From contig CAVQOG010000008.1 in the NCBI GenBank assembly GCA_963714375.1, positions 124,001 through 188,000 of the forward strand: a stretch of 64,000 nt of DNA, in the 5' to 3' direction. Origin of the DNA: UBA5794 sp963714375. GTDB taxonomy: Bacteria; Actinomycetota; Acidimicrobiia; Spongiisociales; UBA5794. A program made the translations under genes and the position numbers. The notes under the pieces are model-generated. The model was not told the origin of the DNA and did no database searches. It worked only from the letters and a program-made list of their open reading frames with translations. Shown piece after piece: positions 17,217 through 24,081 of the stretch (position 1 is the stretch's first letter; the number at the start of each line of letters is the position of its first letter).

Positions 17217-18512
17217 TCAGACGACTGACCTTGCGAAGACATCGTTCAAACCGGTGGAATCGACCCGCTTCTTGATGAGGTCGACGTCGGTTGTATACCG
17301 ATTTCGCTCCTTCATCCGTTCGAAGAACACCGAACCTGAGAAGGTGTACTTCTTGGACATGCCACCAGGCTGGTCCATCTCAGATCGCACATACGAGATG
17401 GCGTCACCAGTTGCGAGATCATGGGGGATCTCGATCGGAGCCCGTCCAGCGAGTTGGCGTACGGCGTTGTGACCAGCAAGCGTTCCCGTCACAATTGCTT
17501 CGGTATGACCGACAAGCAGTCCCGCCTTCTCTCCTCCGCAGTACAAGTTGTCGACGTCGCACTCGACCTTCATGGTGTTGTCGCGCCTTGTGACGTCGAG
17601 ATACCGGATCGAATTGCCGAGTGAACCCGAATACGGATCTTCATAGCGAGCCTGCTCGAATCCGGGAATCGTCCGGAGGTCCTCAAGAGCCACGTACGAA
17701 GTCATCATCTTTGCCTGGCCCGTGTCGAGCAGGATGATGTTGTCTGCGTACTCGGGAAGCGCATACTGCTGACAGGCCTTGTCACCGAGTTTTGCATACA
17801 TTTTTTCGGCGGTCTCCTTCGGGAATGGCACCATGACCATTCCTGTCTCGGAGAGCTCCCGTGACAACTCAGGGGCGAGGGAGTCTTTGCTCAGCTTGCA
17901 CGACCCGCTCATGACACCGATCTCGCCGTCCTTTCGGAAACCGTTTCGGTCTTCGGCACCAGCAAGTCCCGAGATGCTTGTTCGCGGTCCGAACGTGGGG
18001 CATCGAACGATGCACATGACACATCCCGACCCATAACGTGTGCAGTTTTTCTGGGGACCGACCGTGCCGGTCGTGTCAATGAAGATGTCGCCCTCAATTA
18101 CGGTGCCGTTCTCCATATGAATCGAGTTGATCGAGCCATCTGAGATGTTGATCTTTGTGGCGCGGTGGATGAGCTTGATGTCAATGCCCTCTTCGACCAG
18201 CGCCTTGTTGACGGCGGGCTCAATCGCTGTCACGTCGTACAACGACGCATGCTTGTGGCCGGGGAATTCGAAGTTCTTGTGAATGGAGACCTCGTCGCAG
18301 ATCTCGAACATCAGACCGCCACCCATGGCGATCATCTCTTCGGCAGCAGTGAATCGTCCGTTGTTGCGCATGATTCCGCCGACGAGTCCTGTGCCGAGGA
18401 GATAGTCGGTACGTTCGACGAGGACAACGGAGTCGGCGCCGGCCATGTAGGCCGCATGTGCAGCCGCGGTACCTGACCAGCCCCCGCCGATGACCACAAC
18501 TCGCTTCGACAC
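17217..18512 (-). CDS. FAD-dependent oxidoreductase with CxxCxxxCP motif
   Basis: Flavoprotein of about 431 aa with an N-terminal dinucleotide fold (VVVIGGGWSG, 6-14) and a C-terminal flavin closing motif (YCGGEKAGLLVGHTEA). A cluster of cysteines, Cys157, Cys164, Cys167 and Cys171 (GCVMCIVRCP), resembles a [4Fe-4S] site inserted in a GidA/FAD-binding scaffold. To my knowledge related flavoproteins occur near anaerobic amino-acid degradation genes; the reaction is unknown to me. GTG start with GAGGAG 7-8 nt upstream. First gene of the unit with the ALDH; candidate operator copy 3 is 16 nt upstream. Confidence 0.75.
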   Translation of the reverse strand: MSKRVVVIGGGWSGTAAAHAAYMAGADSVVLVERTDYLLGTGLVGGIMRNNGRFTAAEEMIAMGGGLMFEICDEVSIHKNFEFPGHKHASLYDVTAIEPAVNKALVEEGIDIKLIHRATKINISDGSINSIHMENGTVIEGDIFIDTTGTVGPQKNCTRYGSGCVMCIVRCPTFGPRTSISGLAGAEDRNGFRKDGEIGVMSGSCKLSKDSLAPELSRELSETGMVMVPFPKETAEKMYAKLGDKACQQYALPEYADNIILLDTGQAKMMTSYVALEDLRTIPGFEQARYEDPYSGSLGNSIRYLDVTRRDNTMKVECDVDNLYCGGEKAGLLVGHTEAIVTGTLAGHNAVRQLAGRAPIEIPHDLATGDAISYVRSEMDQPGGMSKKYTFSGSVFFERMKERNRYTTDVDLIKKRVDSTGLNDVFARSVV

Positions 18513-18527
18513 GATTCACTCCTCAAC

Positions 18528-18542
18528 TTGGATACAATATCC
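18528..18542. promoter_or_regulatory. Candidate operator, copy 3 (TTGGATACAATATCC)
   Basis: In the 47-nt divergent gap between the FAD oxidoreductase (minus) and the MFS gene (plus). TTGGATACAA is identical to copies 1 and 2; here the symmetric core is GGATA-CAA-TATCC. The tight gap means a bound protein would affect both promoters. Confidence 0.55.
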
Positions 18543-18559
18543 ACCTGAGGATATCAGGA

Positions 18560-19750
18560 GTGGAGTGCTTGTCAAACGTCGACCCTACACAGCAGCAGGA
18601 TAGAGCGTTCAACCCGGGGTATGCCTTCACCATCGTGATGGTTGCGTACATTTCGGTGACGCTTGGAGAGTCGCTGTTGGCGCCGGTTCTTCCGATTTTC
18701 ACTGAGGAACTCGGCCTCGGAACCGGGTCAACCGCTCGACTCCTCGGTGTTGTATCGATCGCAGCAGGTGTCGGCAATCTCGCCGGTGGATGGTCCCTGT
18801 CACGGTTGACGGCCCAGATAACGGCGTTTTCCGCGGCAGTCTTGTCGATGGCCGGTTGCATCATGGCGGCCACAGCCGGTACGGAGTGGATGTTCTTGGG
18901 TGCACAGGCGGTCATCGGCTTTGCCGCGGGACTCTTCTTCGCGGCAGGTGTCTTCTCGATCGGTGCTCTGGCGAAACCGGGACGGCGTGGCAGGGCCATG
19001 GGAAGGTATGGAATCGCCTACTCGCTGGGTCTCGCGATCGCTGCTGGCGCGATTGCCATGTTCGGTGCATCGTCTTGGCGGGCTGTGTACGTCGGATCAG
19101 CGGTGCTCGCTGGCATCATTGCAATGGTGTTCACGAGGATTCAATTGCCGGATGCCGAACCGATCAGACGAGAGCACCTGCGGGCTGCGGTGGGTCTTCT
19201 TGGATCACCCGTCCTCGTCGGAGGTGTCGCTGCCTTGGCCCAGTTCGGTCTGGTTGCCTACATCCCGACGTTCGCCGTTGACCAATGGTCAATGACGGCA
19301 TCGGCCGCGGCACTCGTGCTGTTCGCTGGCCGAGTTGTTTCGGTACCCATGAAGGCGGTCGCGGGATGGATGATCGATCGTCTCGGGGCGAAAGCATCGG
19401 CTCGAGTTGTGGGACTCGCCATGGTCGCGATTGGACTTGTTTGGGTCTTGTCACCGATTGTCCTCATAGGTGTCGTCGCGTCGGTGGTCCTTGCCTCACT
19501 GGCGGGAGCGATGTTCCCCATGGCCAACGTGGTCGCTGTCGAACGCTTCGGTGAGCTTGGGGGTTTCCTCGGGGTCTTCCGCGCGGCCCAAATGATCATC
19601 GCGGGGGTGTCTGCGTGGATCATCGGTATTGCCGCCGAAGCGATCGGATTGGTGCCAGCACTCGTTGCGGGAACCCTTGCCCTCACCGTGGTCCTCTTCG
19701 TGCGTCCGAGGTCTTCAGCGGAAATGGTCGAGCGTACGAGTCCCTCGTGA
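18560..19750 (+). CDS. Major facilitator superfamily transporter
   Basis: Integral-membrane carrier of 396 aa with about 12 hydrophobic helices. The first loop carries GVVSIAAGVGNLAGGWSLSRL, the central loop is short and charged (LPDAEPIRREHLR), and the second half repeats the pattern (GRVVSVPMKAVAGWMIDRLG). Substrate cannot be predicted. Start is ambiguous: GTG at 18560 has GAGG about 9 nt upstream, while TTG at 18569 has AGGAG 8 nt upstream. Divergent from the FAD/ALDH unit, so probably imports substrate or exports an intermediate of the same pathway (inference). Confidence 0.88.
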   Translation: MECLSNVDPTQQQDRAFNPGYAFTIVMVAYISVTLGESLLAPVLPIFTEELGLGTGSTARLLGVVSIAAGVGNLAGGWSLSRLTAQITAFSAAVLSMAGCIMAATAGTEWMFLGAQAVIGFAAGLFFAAGVFSIGALAKPGRRGRAMGRYGIAYSLGLAIAAGAIAMFGASSWRAVYVGSAVLAGIIAMVFTRIQLPDAEPIRREHLRAAVGLLGSPVLVGGVAALAQFGLVAYIPTFAVDQWSMTASAAALVLFAGRVVSVPMKAVAGWMIDRLGAKASARVVGLAMVAIGLVWVLSPIVLIGVVASVVLASLAGAMFPMANVVAVERFGELGGFLGVFRAAQMIIAGVSAWIIGIAAEAIGLVPALVAGTLALTVVLFVRPRSSAEMVERTSPS

Positions 19751-19784
19751 CGGACCGTGAGGTTCTCGCACTTCTCAATCGTGG

Positions 19785-19796
19785 ATAATGTATACG
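19785..19796. promoter_or_regulatory. GTATAC element before DapA-family gene
   Basis: ATAATGTATACG lies 43-54 nt before the ATG at 19839. The GTATAC core (19790-19795) matches the element before the importer operon. It overlaps a possible -10 hexamer, so it may be promoter, operator or both. Confidence 0.35.
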
Positions 19797-19838
19797 CTGT
19801 TCAAGATCACCACCGAAAGCGACCCTGAGGAGGGCTCA

Positions 19839-20768
19839 ATGACCGACACACCGCTCACGGGATCTTTCGTGGCCCTGATTACGCCGATGAACGATGACTA
19901 CTCGATCGACTTCGAAGGCTTCCGTTCGCTCATCGACTTCCAAAGCGAGCACGGCGCTTCGGCGCTCCTCATCATGGGTTCGAGCGGTGAAGTTTCGATG
20001 CTGACAGAAGCTGAACGCCATTCGATTGTCGAGCGAACGATGGCGTTCCGGCCCAAGCATGTTGAACTGTGGTTTGGCTGCACCGGTGCGACGACCGAAG
20101 GATCGATTGCTTACGTCGCCCAGGCTGCAAGTCAAGGCGCTGATGGGGCGATTCTGGCCGCACCTGCGTACATCACGGCGTCCCGGGCGGAGATTCTGCA
20201 GTTCTTCCTCGATGTCGCAGATGCGTCCGAGATTCCGATCGGCATCTACAACAACCCGCCGAGGGTGCGGACAGATCTTCACAGTGAAGACCTAATACGG
20301 CTCGCCGCCCATCCCAATGTCAAGGTTCTCAAGGAGTCCACGGAGCGGGTTGGGCAGGTCGCGCAGATGGCGCGTGCAGATACTGGGATCTCATTGATGT
20401 GCTGTTGCAATCCGAATCTCGGATTGGTTGTTCCGACGATGGCGCTGGGAGGCCACGGATTAGCCAACATGACCGGCAATATTCTCCCGGCCGAAATGGC
20501 GTTGCTGTCGCGGCCATGGACGAGTTCTACATCGGCCGATGAATTTCGAAAACTCTATCTCGAGAACCTACCCATGCTCGAGTATGTCTATTCACGGGTC
20601 AATCCGGTGCCGGTCAAATCGTTCCTCGCGGCTGTCGGCATGCCGGCTGGTCCGATGCGGAAGCCCTTGCAGTTCATCGACAAGGAGCGGCTGCAGGTTG
20701 GCCTGCGGGTAGCCAAGCAATTGGGTCTTGACGACAAGTACGGGTACGACCTGTCCCTCGCCGAGTAG
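19839..20768 (+). CDS. Dihydrodipicolinate synthase/N-acetylneuraminate lyase family aldolase
   Basis: Class I (Schiff-base) aldolase of the DapA superfamily, 309 aa. Schiff-base Lys165 (VKVLKEST) and the proton-relay Tyr137 (YNNP) are present; the substrate loop reads GSSGEVSML rather than the GTTGE of true DapA, and the Thr-Thr pair used by biosynthetic DapA is absent. This argues for a catabolic pyruvate-dependent lyase or dehydratase rather than lysine biosynthesis. ATG at 19839 has TGAGGAGG 7 nt upstream, so the upstream in-frame ATG at 19788 is rejected. Lies 88 nt behind the MFS gene, same strand. Confidence 0.85.
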   Translation: MTDTPLTGSFVALITPMNDDYSIDFEGFRSLIDFQSEHGASALLIMGSSGEVSMLTEAERHSIVERTMAFRPKHVELWFGCTGATTEGSIAYVAQAASQGADGAILAAPAYITASRAEILQFFLDVADASEIPIGIYNNPPRVRTDLHSEDLIRLAAHPNVKVLKESTERVGQVAQMARADTGISLMCCCNPNLGLVVPTMALGGHGLANMTGNILPAEMALLSRPWTSSTSADEFRKLYLENLPMLEYVYSRVNPVPVKSFLAAVGMPAGPMRKPLQFIDKERLQVGLRVAKQLGLDDKYGYDLSLAE

Positions 20769-20777
20769 CTGGTTTCC

Positions 20778-21542
20778 CTACGCTGAAGCGCCGTTCACGG
20801 ATTGCGTGGTGACCTCGTCGAGCCATGGGCCGAACCATTCGAATCCGTCCATGAGGCCGTCGATGTCGAAATCAAAGAGTTCATCAAGGGTTCCGTTCTT
20901 GAACGCCTCCATGAGGGCCTCGGGATCGACGTCCTTGAAGTGATCTCCACCGAAGCTGAATCCATCCAGATCGACACTGTTCAGGTCGAAACTGTCCAGA
21001 TCGAAACCATCAGGGAGTTCTATATCGGACATGAACTGTTCGAGGTCATCTGGAAAGTCGAACGTGTCGAATGAGAAGTCCTTGAACCAATCCTGATTGA
21101 GCCACTCTTCGTCGAATCCTTCCGGGATTTCCCAACCGTCTGGCAACTCAAGGTTCTCCAGGTCGAGGTTCTCCAGGTCGAGCCCTTCGATCTCACCCTT
21201 GAACTTTTCCACCATCGAGTCCCAGTCGAACTCGGCAATGAGCGCCTTGACATCCCCGACCGTCATGTCGTCGAGATCGACCGTTGCCTCGTCGATGGCA
21301 TCGTTGATCTCGTTGATTGCTTCGGGAGTGAGCACTCCAGCGTCTTGCAGCTTGTCGAGAGCGGAATCGACAAGGGAACCGATCGTGGTGTCATCGCTGA
21401 TGTCATTGCTGATATCAGTGATGCTTTCGGTGTTCGGTGCTGGTTGCGCTGTGGCGACGTCGTCGCTCGTGACCGAGACAAAGGCGATCGCCCCAACGAG
21501 TAGGACTCCTGCGACTGATGCCGTGATGAGGAAGTTTTTCAT
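20778..21542 (-). CDS. Secreted, highly acidic repeat protein of unknown function
   Basis: 254 aa. Residues 1-30 form a signal peptide (KNFLITASVAGVLLVGAIAF) with a probable cleavage after the AQPA region, so the protein is exported. The rest is strikingly acidic and rich in Asp, Glu, Leu, Phe and Trp, with short degenerate repeats such as LDLENLDLENLELPDG, LPDGFDLDSFDLNSVDLDGF and FDFDIDGLMDGF. No family recognised. The pattern could bind Ca2+ or cations, or pack as a leucine-rich solenoid; both are inference. ATG at 21542 chosen, with AGGAG about 12 nt upstream; a TTG lies 12 nt earlier. Tail-to-tail with the DapA-family gene. Confidence 0.8.
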   Translation of the reverse strand: MKNFLITASVAGVLLVGAIAFVSVTSDDVATAQPAPNTESITDISNDISDDTTIGSLVDSALDKLQDAGVLTPEAINEINDAIDEATVDLDDMTVGDVKALIAEFDWDSMVEKFKGEIEGLDLENLDLENLELPDGWEIPEGFDEEWLNQDWFKDFSFDTFDFPDDLEQFMSDIELPDGFDLDSFDLNSVDLDGFSFGGDHFKDVDPEALMEAFKNGTLDELFDFDIDGLMDGFEWFGPWLDEVTTQSVNGASA

Positions 21543-21708
21543 GATGTTCAGCAACTCCTGGTCTGCGAATCTCGCAAGATTGCCGTGTTGTGTTCCCTGT
21601 CAAGGTATCACGTGTTCGAGGTATTGGGTCTGAGAGAACAATGAGAACCCACACCCATGCGGAACCAGCTGTATGCGGAGACCGCACGAGCGAGGCTCTC
21701 CTCGTGCG

Positions 21709-21924
21709 TCATGCAAGCAGACTGATGCCTCCCCACAAAGAGATGACGACTCCGACCGCGATGAGCCACCATGCTCGCCCCGCCCTGAACTCACCCTCCT
21801 CGTCCTTCGGCTTGTCACCTTTGCGATGCTTGTACACGGCGTAGAGGTTGCCGACCAGCATCGCAAGGCCGAGAGCAAGAGCGATCTGCTTGATGAGCAG
21901 GTTGAGGTCAAGGATTTCTTCCAT
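21709..21924 (-). CDS. Small two-helix membrane protein
   Basis: 71 aa with two hydrophobic helices (LLIKQIALALGLAMLVGNLY and AWWLIAVGVVISLWGGISLL) separated by a charged cytoplasmic-type loop (KHRKGDKPKDEEGEFRAGR). Not a family I can name. Start at 21924 avoids a basic extension to 21951 that lacks hydrophobic character. Divergent from the membrane protein at 21981, 56 nt away. Confidence 0.7.
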   Translation of the reverse strand: MEEILDLNLLIKQIALALGLAMLVGNLYAVYKHRKGDKPKDEEGEFRAGRAWWLIAVGVVISLWGGISLLA

Positions 21925-21966
21925 ACACGGAAGGTACTTCCTCCTTTGCATATATCTGTGGGCGCC

Positions 21967-21972
21967 TAGCCT
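21967..21972 (+). promoter_or_regulatory. Candidate leaderless -10 (TAGCCT)
   Basis: TAGCCT ends 8 nt before the ATG at 21981, with TTGCAT 15 nt further upstream as a possible -35. That spacing would start transcription at the start codon; no Shine-Dalgarno sequence is present. The same hexamer precedes 25942 and 60113 at nearly the same distance. Confidence 0.4.
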
Positions 21973-21980
21973 CCTCCCTT

Positions 21981-22934
21981 ATGTCGCCACTATCCGCCTT
22001 CGAGCGGCGCCACCAGCTGTCTCCGTTCAGACGCATCATGTTGTCGATCATGATGTGGGTCTTTGGGATCTCGACGACCCTCCTGCTGGTTGGGCTGTGG
22101 GGTAGGGCAGTGACCATCGATCAGGCAACCGTGACGGAATCCGCACAGGCCGTCGTTGATGCAGACGTCGCGAAGGACCGCATCTACGACTGGATCGGAG
22201 ATGCCGTTGTCCAATCCCAATCAGTTGGATCGGCAGATGTGGAAACAATGATCACCGAAATCCAGAATCGGTCGGAGGTGTCTGTTGCGATCAACAATGT
22301 GATTGGAGCCTTCGTTGGTGCCCTCTTCACTCCCGAGGGCGAATCGGCTGTCATCGATCTTGAAGCTGCGATCGCACCTGCGGTCCCGGTCATTGTTGAA
22401 CAGCTCTCCGAGCGCGATCTTCCCGTTGATGAGGCGGCGCTTGTATCGGCACTCGACGACGCCGCGGCGATCGAGCTTGACACGGGAGGAGCAGCAGGTG
22501 TCGCTTCTGCAATGAACGATGCCCGTGCTCTGGTGAGCAGGGTGGTCGTTCTTGCGTTTCTCACCATGATGCTGTCGGGAGCCGCTGCGCTCGCTATTGC
22601 GAAGCAGCGATATGTGATGCTGCGAACACTGTCCCTGCGAGTGGTGTTGTCGGCCGTATCGTTTGCGGTTCTCTTCAGACTCGGTGCGTGGGCGCTTGAT
22701 CCGAACGGTGGCCGTTCCCCAGTCGCAACCGGGGGATCCATCCTTCTCGAGTCGAATGGTCACGTGTTTGTCATCATCGCCGCCATTGCGGCGTCTGTCG
22801 GAGGGATTGGTGCGTGGGTTGCGTGGAAACGTCGGACGCGTTATCTCGCGGGGGACATCACGGTCGAGATGTTCGTGACGGGTTCGATCCCGCCGTCGAA
22901 CAACGACGACACGCGCGAACTCGTGGTGGTGTGA
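21981..22934 (+). CDS. Membrane protein with large extracytoplasmic domain, unknown function
   Basis: 317 aa. One hydrophobic helix near the N-terminus (about 25-45), an Ala/Val/Asp-rich extracytoplasmic segment of about 140 residues containing ESAQAVVDADVAKDRIYDWIGDAV, then three more helices (about 185-275) and a short charged tail. The layout resembles actinobacterial integrity or integral-membrane proteins without known role. No ribosome site; probably leaderless. Convergent with the metalloprotease-like gene, with repeat copy A between them. Confidence 0.75.
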   Translation: MSPLSAFERRHQLSPFRRIMLSIMMWVFGISTTLLLVGLWGRAVTIDQATVTESAQAVVDADVAKDRIYDWIGDAVVQSQSVGSADVETMITEIQNRSEVSVAINNVIGAFVGALFTPEGESAVIDLEAAIAPAVPVIVEQLSERDLPVDEAALVSALDDAAAIELDTGGAAGVASAMNDARALVSRVVVLAFLTMMLSGAAALAIAKQRYVMLRTLSLRVVLSAVSFAVLFRLGAWALDPNGGRSPVATGGSILLESNGHVFVIIAAIAASVGGIGAWVAWKRRTRYLAGDITVEMFVTGSIPPSNNDDTRELVVV

Positions 22935-22958
22935 CCTCGTTCCAACGTAGCGAAAGCT

Positions 22959-23025
22959 CGTACCCAGGGTTCGCGTACCCAGGGTTCCAGTATGCGCTTT
23001 TTGTAGGCTGGGGCCCACAGAACGC
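22959..23025. repeat. Dispersed intergenic repeat, copy A
   Basis: Contains CGTACCCAGGGTTC twice in tandem (22959-22972, 22974-22987) and ends CCCACAGAACGCGGA. The same ends frame copies B-E. It lies between convergent genes, where it could act as a terminator, but other copies lie in divergent gaps. The ends are not complementary over a long stretch; short internal palindromes (TACCCAGGGTT) are visible. Confidence 0.75.
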
Positions 23026-23054
23026 GGATGGCCCGAACTGACTCTTGTACGGGT

Positions 23055-23903
23055 TCAGTATCCGAGGGCTTCTCGGATATCGAGTCGGAGTGCAACAACT
23101 TCTGGGTAGTCATCAAAGAAGCGGAGCTTCTGGGCGACGATCGTGTCGCCAGTCGCCGGTTCGTCCGCGAGAACCCACTCGGCGAACACCTCGGCGATGT
23201 CTTCGGATGGGTTGGTGGCTGCGTAGTCGGTGACGAATTCGTCTTCGGAATACCTGGCATCGCGGGATTCGTCGGTTTCGGCGTCCTCGTCCTCAATCAG
23301 GTACCCATGCCAGAAAAGATCGACGAATGTGCGCAGGTAGGCGCCCTCGATGGGGCATCCGGAGTAGTTGCCGCTGTACACAGGACAGCTCTCAAAGGCG
23401 TCTTCGTCGATCGGGATCTGGGACGGGCGCAGTGTCATGAGGTGGGCGTACTCATGGATCATCGTGCGGTCCAGTTCCTCAGATGTGTCAACCGTCACAT
23501 CGAGAGCGATGTAATAGACGGAAGCATCGTTTGCATTGGTCTGCATGGCCCCATCTGTGCCGTCGGACTCGTTTTCATCGATTGGGACATAGGCAACAAC
23601 CTCGGGTCGGGTTTCGTATGGGAACAGGGCTGCGAAGCGGTCCCATTCGTCCTGGTACTCCGGGTCGTAGTCCCCAAAGAGTTCGTCCCCGTCGATGCCG
23701 ATGACGTCGAGCACTGCAATGGTGTCATCGTCGACAAGCGTTTCGAGGTCAACGACCTCGGTGGCCGTTGTGGTGTCGGCCGAAAGGGTCGTCGTTGTGG
23801 CGGTGTCGTCGGATGCTCCGCCCGAACAGGCTGTCAGTGCGACAGCAAGGACAGTGGCGGCGAGTAGTGCCGTACCGGTGAATGGGTGATGACGTTGGTT
23901 CAT
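23055..23903 (-). CDS. Putative lipoprotein metallopeptidase (HExxH)
   Basis: 282 aa. Lipoprotein signal with lipobox ALTAC (Cys26), then a Thr/Asp-rich linker (DDTATTTTLSADTTT) that holds the domain off the membrane. The domain carries HEYAH (His150, Glu151, His154), and a downstream NPSEDIAEVFAEW helix could supply the third ligand as in gluzincins. Four cysteines around CPVYSGNYSGCP may form a disulfide. I do not recognise a named family; zinc-dependent proteolysis is inference from the motif. GGGGGATC ribosome site precedes 23903. Confidence 0.75.
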   Translation of the reverse strand: MNQRHHPFTGTALLAATVLAVALTACSGGASDDTATTTTLSADTTTATEVVDLETLVDDDTIAVLDVIGIDGDELFGDYDPEYQDEWDRFAALFPYETRPEVVAYVPIDENESDGTDGAMQTNANDASVYYIALDVTVDTSEELDRTMIHEYAHLMTLRPSQIPIDEDAFESCPVYSGNYSGCPIEGAYLRTFVDLFWHGYLIEDEDAETDESRDARYSEDEFVTDYAATNPSEDIAEVFAEWVLADEPATGDTIVAQKLRFFDDYPEVVALRLDIREALGY

Positions 23904-23983
23904 GGGTGAGATCCCCCCTTTGTGCTGGATGCTGCCGTCGGAGACTATCCCCGTTTGCCGGTCAGGACTACGCGCCGGACACC

Positions 23984-24038
23984 CGTTCTGTGGGCTGTAA
24001 CCCACCGAAAAGCGCGGGTTCATACCCTGGGTACGCGG
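23984..24038. repeat. Dispersed intergenic repeat, copy B (inverted)
   Basis: Starts CGTTCTGTGGGCTGTAACCC and ends CATACCCTGGGTACGCGGCG, the reverse complement of the arrangement in copy C. TGGGCTGTAACCCA and TACCCTGGGTA can each fold locally. It sits in the divergent gap between the lipoprotein and acyl-CoA synthetase genes, 44 nt before the latter's ATG. Confidence 0.8.
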
Positions 24039-24081
24039 CGTTGCGGTTCTGTTTAGGATCCGATGACTACTGAGGAGTGCG

